Shown here piece by piece: positions 42,561 through 51,236 of a DNA stretch of 64,000 nucleotides. The translations under genes and the position numbers were made by a program. Where the stretch lies: NCBI GenBank assembly GCA_964457335.1, contig CAYWGD010000009.1:45730-109729 (forward strand), given 5' to 3'. The notes under the pieces were generated by a model that was not told the DNA's origin, did not search any database, and worked only from the letters and a program-made list of their open reading frames with translations. The DNA is from CAJBVW01 sp964457335. Lineage in GTDB: Bacteria > Myxococcota_A > UBA796 > SXON01. How positions within the stretch are numbered: position 1 is the stretch's first letter; each line of letters opens with the position of its first letter.

Positions 42561-44083
42561 CCGGGGGCCTCCTCGAGGTTCCCGTTGGAGCCCGTCGGCG
42601 CGGTCACGCCGGCGTAGTTGCCGCCCGCGTTGTCGTAGGCGTTCGAGTGCTGCGCGTCGAGGGACGCGCCGGACTCGATGTTCACGGCCGAGCCGCCGCC
42701 GTTGTAGGACACGTCCGAGCTGAAGAACTCGAAGGTGCTGCTGCCGGCCACCGAGGCGCCGGAGCCGGACGGCGCGGCGTTGCCCGCGGCGGTCACGTTC
42801 CACCAGGTGAGCGTGCCGTCGTCCACGGAGGAGGCGGCGCCCGCGTTCGACGCGGCGTTGCCGGTGAACACGACGTTGGACACCTCGGCGGACCCACCCG
42901 CGACGGCCACCGCCGCGCCCGTGGCGGCGCTGTTGTAGCCGATGCGGGACTGCGCGACGGTGACCGCCGCCGCGTCGCCCACGTACAGGCCGCCGCCCTC
43001 GTTGGCGAAGTTGGCCGCCATGTTCACGTCGACGATCGACATCCCGCGGCTGTTGTTCACGAAGATCGCGCCGCCGTAGGAGTAGACGTAGGCGTCGGTG
43101 GTGTCGTCCACCTCGGTGTACGAGTACTCGGGGAGCGTGTTGCCCGTGACGAGGAGCGCGCGGAGCGTCGGCGTCGCGCCGTCCACGAAGATGCCGCCGC
43201 CGTAGAAGCGGGTGGTGTTCGTGATGCAGGTCTCGGCGGAGCCGCAGGAGGACGAGCTGGAGGTCGTCTCGACCGTGCCGGTGCCGGCGGTGATCGTGAA
43301 GCCGCGGAGCTCGGCGGCGGCGCTCTCGCCGCTGGCGAAGGTCACGACCGAGCCGGCGCCCGCGCCGTCGATGATCGTGTTCTTGCGGCCACCGGTCGAG
43401 AAGACCTCGATGTCCTTGCCGCCGAAGTCGATCGTCTCGGTGTAGTTGCCCGGGTAGACCGCGACGCACAGGTCGGCGTCGTCGATGCCCTCCTGGATCG
43501 TCTCGTAGGGGTTCGCGAGCGTGCCGTCGGGCCGGGAGCCGGCGTTGTACACGTCGACCACGACGGGCTCGGTGGCGTCGTCGTCGTCGCAGTCGAAGGT
43601 GTTCTCGACGACGGCCTCGCAGGCCACCACGGTGTGGGTCAGGTCGCCGAAGCCGTCCCCGTCGTGATCCGCGGGGTACTCCTCGCCGTCGACCGGGTCG
43701 TTGTCGATCTCGTCGTCGCAGTTGTTGTCGACGTCGTCGCAGACCTCGTCGGCCCCGGGGTTGATCTCGCGGTCGGTGTCGTCGCAGTCCCCCTCGCGAA
43801 CGGTGTAGCCGTCCCGATCCGCGTCACCGGTGTCGGTGTCCGTGTCGGTGTCGGTGTCGGTGTCCGCGTCGGTGTCCGCGTCCGTGTCGGAGTCCGTGTC
43901 CGCGTCCGTGTCGGAGTCCGTGTCCGTGTCGCTGTCGGCGTCCGTGTCCGCGTCCGTGTCGTCCGGGTTGTGGTCCGGGATGCCGGTGTCGTCGTCGGGA
44001 CGGGACCCGTCCTTCTCGGGGAGGCAGCCGGACAGGGTCACCAGGGCGGTGAGGGAGAAGAGGGGCAGGACGAGGCGGTTCAC
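42401..44083 (-). CDS. MopE-motif / parallel beta-helix lipoprotein, 3' end at island junction
   Basis: The GTG at 44083 has GGAG 6 bases upstream; 560 aa with lipobox VTLSGC. An Asp-Thr repeat linker (about 25-80) is followed by a MopE-type putative metal-binding region (about 85-160; GDCDDTDREINPGADEVCDD) and by a right-handed parallel beta-helix (about 195-520) with ladders such as GGGIFVDGATPTLRALLVTG. It ends DGSRNDIGAYGGPAG-SW-stop. The phrase DIGAYGGP is the usual end of these repeat lipoproteins. The last codons overlap the serine recombinase gene, so the natural end probably lies elsewhere (see 12656-12685). Exposed surface protein by inference. Confidence 0.88.
   Translation of the reverse strand: MNRLVLPLFSLTALVTLSGCLPEKDGSRPDDDTGIPDHNPDDTDADTDADSDTDTDSDTDADTDSDTDADTDADTDTDTDTDTDTGDADRDGYTVREGDCDDTDREINPGADEVCDDVDNNCDDEIDNDPVDGEEYPADHDGDGFGDLTHTVVACEAVVENTFDCDDDDATEPVVVDVYNAGSRPDGTLANPYETIQEGIDDADLCVAVYPGNYTETIDFGGKDIEVFSTGGRKNTIIDGAGAGSVVTFASGESAAAELRGFTITAGTGTVETTSSSSSCGSAETCITNTTRFYGGGIFVDGATPTLRALLVTGNTLPEYSYTEVDDTTDAYVYSYGGAIFVNNSRGMSIVDVNMAANFANEGGGLYVGDAAAVTVAQSRIGYNSAATGAAVAVAGGSAEVSNVVFTGNAASNAGAASSVDDGTLTWWNVTAAGNAAPSGSGASVAGSSTFEFFSSDVSYNGGGSAVNIESGASLDAQHSNAYDNAGGNYAGVTAPTGSNGNLEEAPGYVDFTDDGTENDDFTLATGSALIDAGNPSASYNDADGSRNDIGAYGGPAGSW
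42411..42418. other. Proposed attR core (CCGGCAGG)
   Basis: This 8-bp sequence is inside the overlap of the recombinase and lipoprotein genes and matches 12678-12685. It is in the same codon phase of the lipoprotein gene in both copies (rc CCT-GCC-GG). The element would then span 12686-42410. Confidence 0.4.
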
Positions 44084-44257
44084 GGAGGGCTCCGAGCGAA
44101 GGGGGCCGAACCTTAGCTTCGGTATTGTATCCGTCAAGCATTTACCGTTGACGATGAGCATGAAAGTGTGATTCGCACCTTTACTCGCTGCTTTTGAGGA
44201 TGGGGTGTCCGCTGCTGTCCGGACGGGCGAGGTCCGGCACGGCCCCCGGCCCCGAAT

Positions 44258-44324
44258 TTCGGTCGCCGCCGAAATTCGGGTTGGCGATCCGGACCACCGT
44301 CGCTATAGTTCGGTCATCACCGAA
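44258..44324 (+). promoter_or_regulatory. SdpR-type promoter with two operators
   Basis: Two related 16-bp dyads, TTCGGTCGCCGCCGAA (44258-44273) and TTCGGTCATCACCGAA (44309-44324), 13 of 16 bases alike and exactly 51 bp apart, that is about five helical turns. Between them lies a promoter: TTGGCG (44281-44286), a 17-bp spacer and TATAGT (44304-44309). The second dyad covers the transcript start. The first dyad lies inside a longer 12-bp perfect inverted repeat (44251-44280). Confidence 0.7.
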
Positions 44325-44331
44325 CGAGCCC

Positions 44332-44610
44332 ATGGCGCTCCCCGACCTCTTCACGGCCCTCGCCGACCCGACCCGCCGGGAGATCCTCGCTCTCCTCCGC
44401 GAGGGCGACCGCACGGCCGGCGAGCTCGCCGAGCGCTTCCCGCTCGCCAAGAGCACGCTCAGCGGCCACTTCGCCGTCCTCAAGGACGCGGGGCTCATCG
44501 TCGCGGAGCGCCAGGGGACCCGCATCGTCTACTCGATCAACCAGTCCGCGGTGGAAGAGGCCCTGGAGCAGGTGATCCGACTCCTCCACCCCCGTCGAGG
44601 TGAGCCATGA
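44332..44610 (+). CDS. ArsR/SdpR-family autorepressor
   Basis: 92 aa, starting at the ATG at 44332. A winged helix-turn-helix of the ArsR family occupies the chain: LADPTRREILALLREGDRTA, GELAERFPLAKSTLSGHFAV, LKDAGLIVAERQGTRIVYSI. No cysteine pair of the metal-sensing ArsR members is present, so it belongs with SdpR-like repressors that pair with SdpI-like membrane proteins. Its stop overlaps the SdpI-family start by 4 bases, and a strong promoter with two dyads lies directly upstream, so the pair is probably self-repressed. The transcript start should lie only about 17 bases before the ATG. Confidence 0.88.
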   Translation: MALPDLFTALADPTRREILALLREGDRTAGELAERFPLAKSTLSGHFAVLKDAGLIVAERQGTRIVYSINQSAVEEALEQVIRLLHPRRGEP

Positions 44611-45260
44611 CCTTCCTCCGCGCCCTCCCCTGGATCACGCTCGCCGGCCTCTGGGGCGCGGCGGCGTGGGCCTGGCCGAACGCCCCCGCGCGCATGCCCG
44701 TCCACTGGAACGCCGCCGGCGAGGTCGATCGCTGGGGCGGCCGGGTGGAGGGCGTCCTGCTCCTGCCGGCGCTCGCCACCGGGCTCGTGCTCCTGTTCCG
44801 GGTGGTCCCCCGGGTCGATCCCGGGCGCGCCAACTACGCGCAGATGCGGGGCGCGTGGGCCCTCGTCCAGGCCGCGATCGTGCTGTTCCTCGGCGTCGTC
44901 TACGGCGCCATGCTGGGGGCCTGGCCCATGCTGCCCACGATGCCGGTGGGCGTGGGCGCCCTCTTCGTCGTCCTCGGCGCGGCCATGGGGAAGATCCGCC
45001 CCAACTACACGCTCGGCATCCGCACGCCCTGGACGCTCGCGAGCAAGCGCGCGTGGACGCGCACCCACCGGCTCGGGGGCTTCGGCTTCGTCCTCGCCGG
45101 GCTCGCGCTCGTGGTCACCGGCCTCGCCGCTCCCGGGCTCGCCGGCGCCACGCTCCTCGCGAGCGTGCTCCTGCTCGTCGTCGGGCTCTCCGCGTACTCC
45201 TGGTACGTGTGGTCGCGGGACCCCGACCGCATCCCGCCGAGCGGCACCACGCCCGCCTGA
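44607..45260 (+). CDS. SdpI-family integral membrane protein
   Basis: 217 aa, translationally coupled to the SdpR-like regulator. A DUF1648 region (about residues 25-50) contains ARMPVHWNAAGEVDRWGG, the hallmark phrase of SdpI-like proteins; the SdpI part near 120-175 has MGKIRPNYTLGIRTPWTLAS and RTHRLGGFGFV. About six transmembrane helices are visible. SdpI of Bacillus gives immunity to the SdpC killing factor and signals by holding its SdpR repressor at the membrane. No sdpC-like gene is seen here, so the inducing signal is unknown. The stop lies 3 bp from the convergent AEC gene stop. Confidence 0.88.
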   Translation: MTFLRALPWITLAGLWGAAAWAWPNAPARMPVHWNAAGEVDRWGGRVEGVLLLPALATGLVLLFRVVPRVDPGRANYAQMRGAWALVQAAIVLFLGVVYGAMLGAWPMLPTMPVGVGALFVVLGAAMGKIRPNYTLGIRTPWTLASKRAWTRTHRLGGFGFVLAGLALVVTGLAAPGLAGATLLASVLLLVVGLSAYSWYVWSRDPDRIPPSGTTPA

Positions 45261-45263
45261 GGC

Positions 45264-46136
45264 TCAGCCGAGGAGGCGCGCCCACGCCCACACGGTCGCG
45301 ATCGACAGCGGCACGCCCACCCCGAGGAGCGCCCCCCCGAGCTCGGGTCGGAGGCCGTGGCGCTGCGCGAGGATCACGCCGGTGACCATCGGCCCCATCC
45401 CCGCCTCCAGCACGGCGACCTCCAGCTCAAGCCCGGACTTCCCTCCCCCGCGCATCCACGCCCACACGAGCAGCGGCGCGAGCAGGAGCTTGTAGACGAG
45501 GCCCGCGCCGAGCGGTCCCCACCCGGCGCGCGCGGGCAGCCGGAGCTGCGCGCCCACGGCCACGAGCGCCACGGGGGAGAGGGTGGAGGCGATCCGGCGG
45601 AGCGCGTCGACGAGGAGATCCGGCCAGGCCTCCGCGGGCACCACGAGGGCGGCCACGACGGCCCAGAGCGCCGGGAAGCGCACGAAGTCGACCGCGAGCG
45701 CCCGGGCGGACCAGTCCTTCCCGGCCGCGACGGCGCCCACCACGGGCGCGAGCGAGCAGACGAGGACGAAGGAGCCGAGCTGGTCCAGGGGGACGGCCAG
45801 CGGGAGCGCGGCCGGGCCGCGGAGCGCCTCGAGCAGCGGGAAGCCGACGAAGGAGGTGTTGGAGAGCCCGCAGGCCAGCACGAGGCAGCCGACGGTGGCG
45901 CGGTTCCAGCCGGCGACCTTGCCCAGGGCAGTGAACACCGCGACGGCCACGAGGAACACGAGCCAGACGGACGCGACGCCCCAGCCGGGCAGCGACGGCG
46001 CGTCGTGGAGCGTGGCGATCGCGAGCGCCGGCAGCGCGACGTTCAGGACGTAGACGTTCAGGGGCGCGGCGTCGAGCCGGGCGCGGAGGAGGAGGCCCAC
46101 GCCGAGGCAGAGGACCACCACGAGCAGGCCGGCCAT
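45264..46136 (-). CDS. AEC-family (auxin efflux carrier-like) transporter
   Basis: 290 aa with about ten hydrophobic segments. Key family features are LNVYVLNVALPALAIATLHD near the start, CGLSNTSFVGFPLLEAL in the middle (the N-T-S-F-x-G-x-P motif of AEC carriers) and VAVLEAGMGPMVTGVILAQR near the end. AEC permeases export small carboxylates or other solutes; the substrate is unknown. The gene is divergent from the next membrane protein, with 138 bp between starts, and converges on the SdpI gene. Confidence 0.88.
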   Translation of the reverse strand: MAGLLVVVLCLGVGLLLRARLDAAPLNVYVLNVALPALAIATLHDAPSLPGWGVASVWLVFLVAVAVFTALGKVAGWNRATVGCLVLACGLSNTSFVGFPLLEALRGPAALPLAVPLDQLGSFVLVCSLAPVVGAVAAGKDWSARALAVDFVRFPALWAVVAALVVPAEAWPDLLVDALRRIASTLSPVALVAVGAQLRLPARAGWGPLGAGLVYKLLLAPLLVWAWMRGGGKSGLELEVAVLEAGMGPMVTGVILAQRHGLRPELGGALLGVGVPLSIATVWAWARLLG

Positions 46137-46230
46137 CGCGCGCGTCTATCCGGTCGGGGCGGGGCGCGGCCCGCCGAGCGAGCCACGACCGCGCGGCGCG
46201 TCGCTCGGACGCACTACATTGCGTCCCCCC

Positions 46231-46278
46231 ATGTCCCGACCCCACCCGATCAGCGCCCTCGCCGAGCACTCGTCGTGA
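46231..46278 (+). CDS. 15-codon upstream ORF overlapping the membrane-protein start
   Basis: ATG at 46231 opens MSRPHPISALAEHSS-stop, ending with TGA at 46276-46278 that overlaps the GTG start of the large membrane protein (GTGA). A possible -10 (TACATT at 46215-46220) would put the transcript start just before this ATG. Whether the peptide is made is unproven; it might couple translation of the GTG gene, which lacks a clear Shine-Dalgarno site. Confidence 0.3.
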   Translation: MSRPHPISALAEHSS

Positions 46279-48167
46279 GCGCTCCGGTGCGGGGCGGCGC
46301 GGTGCTCGCGCTCGCCGCGTTCGTGGCCTGGGCGTGGTCCCTCACCCGGGTCGCGCAGCCCGTGCCCGGCTGGTACTGGTCCCCGCTCGTGGGGGCCGCC
46401 ACGGCGCTCGTCGTGGCCGGGATCCTCGGGCTGATCCGGGGCCCCGGGGACGAGCCGGCGCCCACCGAGCGCCTCGGGCCCGCCGACCTGCTCGTGCCGG
46501 CGCTGCTCTTGGCCGCGGGCTGGTGGGTGCAGGACACCTGGCAGGCGCTGCAGAACCCGTCGCTCGTGATGAGCGGCGCGGACCACGTCTCCTTCGTCGC
46601 GAACGTCGAGGCGGTGCACCGCGCCGCGTGGGACGACTACAACCGCGACAAGCCCATCCTCCACGCCCTGCTCGCGAGCCTGCTCGTGGGCGAGGCCGGC
46701 GACTACGTGGCCGCGGCCCTCCCCGTCTCGAAGCTGAGCGTGGCGGCGCTCCCGGCGCTCGCCTGGGCCCTCGCGCGACCGCTCTACGGCCGCGCCGTGG
46801 CCGCCGTCGCCGGGCTCTTCGTGCTCGCGGACGCCGAGCCCTGGGGCTACGCCGTCCAGGCCACGAACTACGCGCTGTACGCCGCCACCGCGACGGCCTG
46901 CCTCGCCGCGCTCGCCTGGTACGCCCGCCGCCCCGGCCTCGTCGCGGCCGCGCTCGTCGGCCTCTGCCTCGGGGCCGCGATGGCGACCTCGGAGAAGGCG
47001 CTGCTCGCGCTCGCGCCCGCCGCGATGGGCGCGCTCGTGATCACGGGGGCTCGACCCTGGCGCCGCCTCGCGGATCCGCTCCTCACCCTCTGCGTCGCGG
47101 GCGCCTTCGTCCACGCGACCCACCCGCCCGTCGAGTACACCCCGCCCGGCAACTTCCTCGTCGTGCAGCGCGGCGACATGCACATCGCCGTCCCGTGGTC
47201 CTGGCCCGCCATCGAGCACCCCGACCCCGCGCGCCCCTTCCCCTACGCCGAGCACGTGCCCGCCTCGCTCCGCAGCCCGTCGGTCGACGTCACCCTCGCT
47301 GCGCTCACCACGCCGCCCCACCGGAACGGCCTGCGGCTGCAGCGGGGCGCGCTCGTCGAGGTCCCCGACACGACCACCGCCCCGCCCGAGGTGCTGTTTG
47401 CCTCGAACGTCGGCGAGCTGCGCCGCACGCGCCCGCTCACGGACACCCGCCTCCTGCTCCTCGCGGCGGGCATCGCCGGGAGCCTGCTCTCCCCCCGCTC
47501 CCGGCCCGCGGCCGCCCTCGCGCTGGCGCTCCTGTCCGGCCTCGGCCCGCTCTTCCTCAAGTACCAGGCCCGCTACTACCTGCACCTCCTCCCGCTCGCG
47601 TGGGTGCTGTCGGTGGGCGGGCTCGACGTGGCGGCGCGGGCGCTCGCGGGGGGCTCGCGCGCCGGCCCGGTCCTGGGGCGGGGCGCCGCGTGGGGGCTCG
47701 TGGGCGCGCTGCTCGTCGCCACCCTGCACGTCGACCCGCACGGCTGGCGCCGCCCCTTCGCCCTCGGGTGGCCGCCGCGGTGGGCCCACGTGGCCATCGA
47801 CATCGAGGACGCCAGCGCGGTCGGCGCCAGCACACGCGCGGTCGCGACGTGGCTGCACGACCACGCCACGCCGGACCGGGTGCACAGCTGCACGCCGCAC
47901 CCGGTCAACCTCTACCTCCCCGCGCGCTGGAACCTCCCCCTCACCCAGCGCGACCCGGCTTGCGCGGACCTCGACGGGGTGGCCACGGGCGACCTCGTGG
48001 TGGTGTCCGACCACCGCGAGAACCAGGGCGTCGGCATCCGCGATCTCGCGCCCTTCGCCGGCGACGGCTGGGAGCTGGCCGCGGTCGCGCGGAACGGCCG
48101 GCTCGAGGTCCCGGCGCGGAGGTACGGGCCGGGGGTGAGCGTGTGGGTGTATCGACGGACGGAGTGA
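46275..48167 (+). CDS. Polytopic membrane protein, glycosyltransferase-like (GT-C type)
   Basis: 630 aa from GTG at 46275, the only start codon in this frame near the gene. About ten transmembrane segments occupy residues 10-470 (for example GGAVLALAAFVAWAWSLTR, LLVPALLLAAGWWVQDTW); a soluble C-terminal part follows. The architecture and the acidic loops (SGADHVSFVANVEAVHR; DDYNRDKPILHALLASLL) recall GT-C glycosyltransferases or mannosyltransferase-like proteins of envelope synthesis, but no catalytic Asp motif is decisive. The next gene is of the same general type and lies 40 bp downstream, so an operon of two large membrane enzymes is likely. Confidence 0.7.
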   Translation: MSAPVRGGAVLALAAFVAWAWSLTRVAQPVPGWYWSPLVGAATALVVAGILGLIRGPGDEPAPTERLGPADLLVPALLLAAGWWVQDTWQALQNPSLVMSGADHVSFVANVEAVHRAAWDDYNRDKPILHALLASLLVGEAGDYVAAALPVSKLSVAALPALAWALARPLYGRAVAAVAGLFVLADAEPWGYAVQATNYALYAATATACLAALAWYARRPGLVAAALVGLCLGAAMATSEKALLALAPAAMGALVITGARPWRRLADPLLTLCVAGAFVHATHPPVEYTPPGNFLVVQRGDMHIAVPWSWPAIEHPDPARPFPYAEHVPASLRSPSVDVTLAALTTPPHRNGLRLQRGALVEVPDTTTAPPEVLFASNVGELRRTRPLTDTRLLLLAAGIAGSLLSPRSRPAAALALALLSGLGPLFLKYQARYYLHLLPLAWVLSVGGLDVAARALAGGSRAGPVLGRGAAWGLVGALLVATLHVDPHGWRRPFALGWPPRWAHVAIDIEDASAVGASTRAVATWLHDHATPDRVHSCTPHPVNLYLPARWNLPLTQRDPACADLDGVATGDLVVVSDHRENQGVGIRDLAPFAGDGWELAAVARNGRLEVPARRYGPGVSVWVYRRTE

Positions 48168-48206
48168 GCGCGCGTCCGCGGGAGGAGGCATTAGACTCGC
48201 CCGCCC

Positions 48207-49907
48207 GTGCCCTCCGCTCGCCGCCTCCCGCTCCTGTGCGCGCTCGCGCTGGGCCTCGCCGCCGTGGGCACCGCGCTCGCGGACCCGACGCGCTGGCTCG
48301 CCGGCGAAGCGAACGTGGACGCCTACGGCACCTGGTGGTTCCAGTGGTGGGTCGCGCACGCGCTCGGGACCGGCACGTCCCCCCTGCACGCGGACGTGCT
48401 CTTCTTCCCCTGGGGCAAGGACATCCTCCGCCACACCGGCGGGAACGTGCTCGACGTCGTGCTCCTCGCCCCCGTGCGCTGGGCGTTCGGGCCCGCGCTG
48501 GCCTGGAACGTGCTGGTGCTCGGCGCGGTCGCCACCAACGCCCTCGCCGCGGGCGCCTGGGCCCGCAGGCTGGGCGCGGGCCTCCCGGGTGTGCTCGCCG
48601 CGCAGGTGCTCGTCGGGCTCCACCCCTTCGTGCTCGACGAGCTCCGCGACGGTCGGCCCACGCAGGCGCTGCTCGCGCCGCTGCTCCTCGCGCTCGCGCA
48701 CGGCGACGACGCCCTCCGGAGCGGCGCCCGCCGGGACCTCGCGCTGTCCGCGGGCTGGCTCGCGCTGGCCGGCTGGATCTACTGGTACGCGGCCTCCTTC
48801 GGCGCGTTGGCGCTCTGCGTCCTCGCGATCGGCCGCGATCCGCGACGCCTCGGCCGCCTCGTCGCCATCGGCGCCGGCTCGCTCGTCCTGACCGCCCCGC
48901 TCGTCGTGCCGCTCGCGCTCGCCCTCGCGCGCGGCGAGGTCCCCGGCATCCTCCCGCTCGACGCCTGGTGGGCCGGCGACGCGAGCTTCCGCACCGCCGA
49001 GGGCGGCGCCGTGCAGATCGCGACGCTCGGCCTCGACGGGCGCGCCGGCCTGCTCTCCGCCCGCGGCCGCCTCGACGGCGGGCTCGTCCTCGGCCTCGCG
49101 ACCGCGCTCCCCCTCCTCTTCGCGCCCCGCCGCCTGCAGCTCGCCGCGCTCCTCGCCCTCGCCGTGGCGCTCGGCCCCTTCCCCCTCGGCGCGCGCAACC
49201 CCGTCTACCTCGCGCTCGTCGAGCTCCTGCCCCCCTACGAGCGGCTCTACTGGCCGGTCCGGGCCGTCGCGGTGCTCGTGGCGGTCGCCGTCCCGGGCGC
49301 CGTCGCCGGGCTCTCGCGCCTCCCCGATCGCGCGCGCGTGGCGGTCGCCGCGCTGCTCTGCGCCGCCGTCCTCGCGGAGGGCGCGGTCCGCGGCGGGCTC
49401 CCCATCGGGCGCTGGCGGCCGGAGGTGCCCGCGATCGTGGCCTGCCTCGAGGGGCCCGGGATCGTGCTCCCCTACGGCGCCGACCAGGTGCCGCTCGTCT
49501 GGCAGACCGTGCACGGCCAGCCGATGCTCAACGGCATGGCGGAGCGCTCCGCCTCGCTCGTGCCCCCCGAGCAGGCCTCCTTCCGCCGCGACAACGCCTG
49601 GGTGGACGCCGTGCTCACCGCCCCCCGCGACCCGACCGCGCGCATCCCGTGGACCCCCGCGGACAAGGCCGCCGTCGCCACGCTCGGCTACCGCTGGGTG
49701 CTCCTGCGCGCCGCCGAGCTCGTCGACGCGGACGACCGCGCCTCCCCCCGCGCCCGCCTCCGCGCCGCCCAGCGCGCGCTCCGACCGCTCCTCGGCGATC
49801 CCGTCGTGTCGCGCGACGACGTCGTGCTCTACGCGCCCTGGGGCGGCCTCGACCGCTGCCGGGCCGCCGCCGCCGACGCCCCCTCCTCCGACGGCAGGGC
49901 GCCGTGA
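48207..49907 (+). CDS. Polytopic membrane protein of unknown function
   Basis: 566 aa from GTG at 48207. The first 430 residues hold about 12 hydrophobic segments; the loop DAYGTWWFQWWVAHALGTG with FFPWGKDILRHTGGN after it recalls the extracytoplasmic loops of GT-C-type glycosyltransferase-like membrane proteins. The rest is soluble: IVLPYGADQVPLVWQTVHGQ and LGYRWVLLRAAELVD, as in the C-terminal domains of such proteins. A role in glycan or lipid modification of the envelope is a guess from topology. It follows the previous membrane gene by 40 bp. Confidence 0.68.
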   Translation: MPSARRLPLLCALALGLAAVGTALADPTRWLAGEANVDAYGTWWFQWWVAHALGTGTSPLHADVLFFPWGKDILRHTGGNVLDVVLLAPVRWAFGPALAWNVLVLGAVATNALAAGAWARRLGAGLPGVLAAQVLVGLHPFVLDELRDGRPTQALLAPLLLALAHGDDALRSGARRDLALSAGWLALAGWIYWYAASFGALALCVLAIGRDPRRLGRLVAIGAGSLVLTAPLVVPLALALARGEVPGILPLDAWWAGDASFRTAEGGAVQIATLGLDGRAGLLSARGRLDGGLVLGLATALPLLFAPRRLQLAALLALAVALGPFPLGARNPVYLALVELLPPYERLYWPVRAVAVLVAVAVPGAVAGLSRLPDRARVAVAALLCAAVLAEGAVRGGLPIGRWRPEVPAIVACLEGPGIVLPYGADQVPLVWQTVHGQPMLNGMAERSASLVPPEQASFRRDNAWVDAVLTAPRDPTARIPWTPADKAAVATLGYRWVLLRAAELVDADDRASPRARLRAAQRALRPLLGDPVVSRDDVVLYAPWGGLDRCRAAAADAPSSDGRAP

Positions 49908-50026
49908 CCGAACGCGACCTCCGGTGACACGCCGGAGCGCCCGCGGTGCACAGGCTTGCTCGACTCGCGGCGCGTACGCACGGGCCTCCCCGCCCGGCGC
50001 TCCCCTGCCTCGCGAGCGGAGCGGAC

Positions 50027-50488
50027 ATGCGGAAGCACCTGCGGGCGGCGGCGATGTTGGTGGGCGTGATGGCGTCGGGCGGAGCCTGGGCGGGCGCGGA
50101 GGACGGCGCGCGGGCCCGCCCCGCCGAGCTGCCCGCGGCGGTCGCCGAGCGCCTCCGGACGAGCTTCCCGGACGCGACCGTCGCGGAGGTGAGCCAGTGG
50201 GGCGAGGGCTTCGAGGCCACGCTCGTCGAGGGGCTGCGGCGCCAGGAGGTGCTGCTCGACGCGATGGGCAACGTCGTGGAGCGCCACGTCCCCATCGCGG
50301 TGCGCGAGCTCCCCGGCGACGTGCGCGCCACCCTCGACCGCACGCACCCCCGCCACACGCTCTGGCGCGCCACCCGCATCGAGACCGACGCGGGCGTGTT
50401 CCACGAGGTGCTGCTGGCGCGCGGTGACAAGCGGGTCGCGGTCGTGCTCGACCCCGGTGCGCGCGTGCTCGCGGGGCTGCGGGTGTAG
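50027..50488 (+). CDS. PepSY-like (PF11396-type) secreted protein
   Basis: 153 aa from the ATG at 50027. A signal peptide (MRKHLRAAAMLVGVMASGGA-WA) is followed by a small domain with LRTSFPDATVAEVSQWGEGF and LLDAMGNVVERHVPI, a pattern of the PepSY-like putative beta-lactamase-inhibitor-type repeats. These domains are thought to bind other periplasmic proteins. Not an enzyme by its motifs. Confidence 0.72.
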   Translation: MRKHLRAAAMLVGVMASGGAWAGAEDGARARPAELPAAVAERLRTSFPDATVAEVSQWGEGFEATLVEGLRRQEVLLDAMGNVVERHVPIAVRELPGDVRATLDRTHPRHTLWRATRIETDAGVFHEVLLARGDKRVAVVLDPGARVLAGLRV

Positions 50489-51221
50489 GAGCGTACGGGC
50501 GGCCCGGCGCCGCGCCCCGTCGCGCCTCGCGGCGCGCCGGGACGCGGCGCCGTCGGCCCCTTCCGGGCTTCGCTCCGCTCGGCTGGCGCGACCCGCCGCC
50601 TCCCGGCGGCGGGGCGCGCCGAGCCGGCCCGCGGCCGCCGCCGCCCGCCCGGCGCCGGCCGCGGGCGCCGCGGCGCGCCCCCCCCAGCCTCCAGTTGCGA
50701 AGCCCGGCGCGCTCGCCGCCGCCGCCGCCGCCCTGGAAGCCGAGCTCCGGGCCTTCGAGCTCGCCGTGGGCGACGCCGCGAAGGTGAACCTCAACACCCG
50801 GAAGGCCATCGAGCGCTGCGCCCGCGACCTCCAGCGGGCCGCGGAGCTGCACGATCGCCTCCAGGCCCACGTCGCGAACCTCGGGGCGCGCCTCCAGGAG
50901 GTGCAGCACCGGGCCGCCGGCGCGGGCGCCTCGCTGCTCGAGGTGGGGGCCGAGCTCAGCCGGCGGCAGGGCGAGTACGCCGAGCTCATCGCCAGCAGCG
51001 AGCTCCTCATGGCCGAGGCCGTCGCGACGCGCGAGATCTCCGACCGCGGTCCCTCGGCGCTGCCCGAGCTCCGCGAGCGACTCGGCTCGCTCGTCGAACG
51101 CGCCGGGTCCCTCGCCGAGGCCGCCCGGGAGGCGGGCTTCCGGGACCTCGCCGACGAGGCGAAGGCCCGCCACCAGCAGCTCGACGCGCTGCTCCACAAG
51201 CTCGAGGGGGCGGCGGGTTAG
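50424..51221 (+). CDS. Coiled-coil protein (start uncertain)
   Basis: 265 aa if the ATG at 50424 is used, which overlaps the preceding gene by 65 bp. No ATG, GTG or TTG occurs later in this frame before the clearly protein-like part. Residues 1-90 are Arg/Ala/Pro-rich and may be non-coding; from about residue 97 the chain is a long helical coiled coil (AAALEAELRAFELAVGDAAK, VNLNTRKAIERCARDLQRAA, HRAAGAGASLLEVGAELSRR). No family recognised. A start at an unusual codon near 50700 is possible. Confidence 0.55.
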   Translation: MTSGSRSCSTPVRACSRGCGCRSVRAARRRAPSRLAARRDAAPSAPSGLRSARLARPAASRRRGAPSRPAAAAARPAPAAGAAARPPQPPVAKPGALAAAAAALEAELRAFELAVGDAAKVNLNTRKAIERCARDLQRAAELHDRLQAHVANLGARLQEVQHRAAGAGASLLEVGAELSRRQGEYAELIASSELLMAEAVATREISDRGPSALPELRERLGSLVERAGSLAEAAREAGFRDLADEAKARHQQLDALLHKLEGAAG

Positions 51222-51236
51222 CCCGCCGGGACGCCC

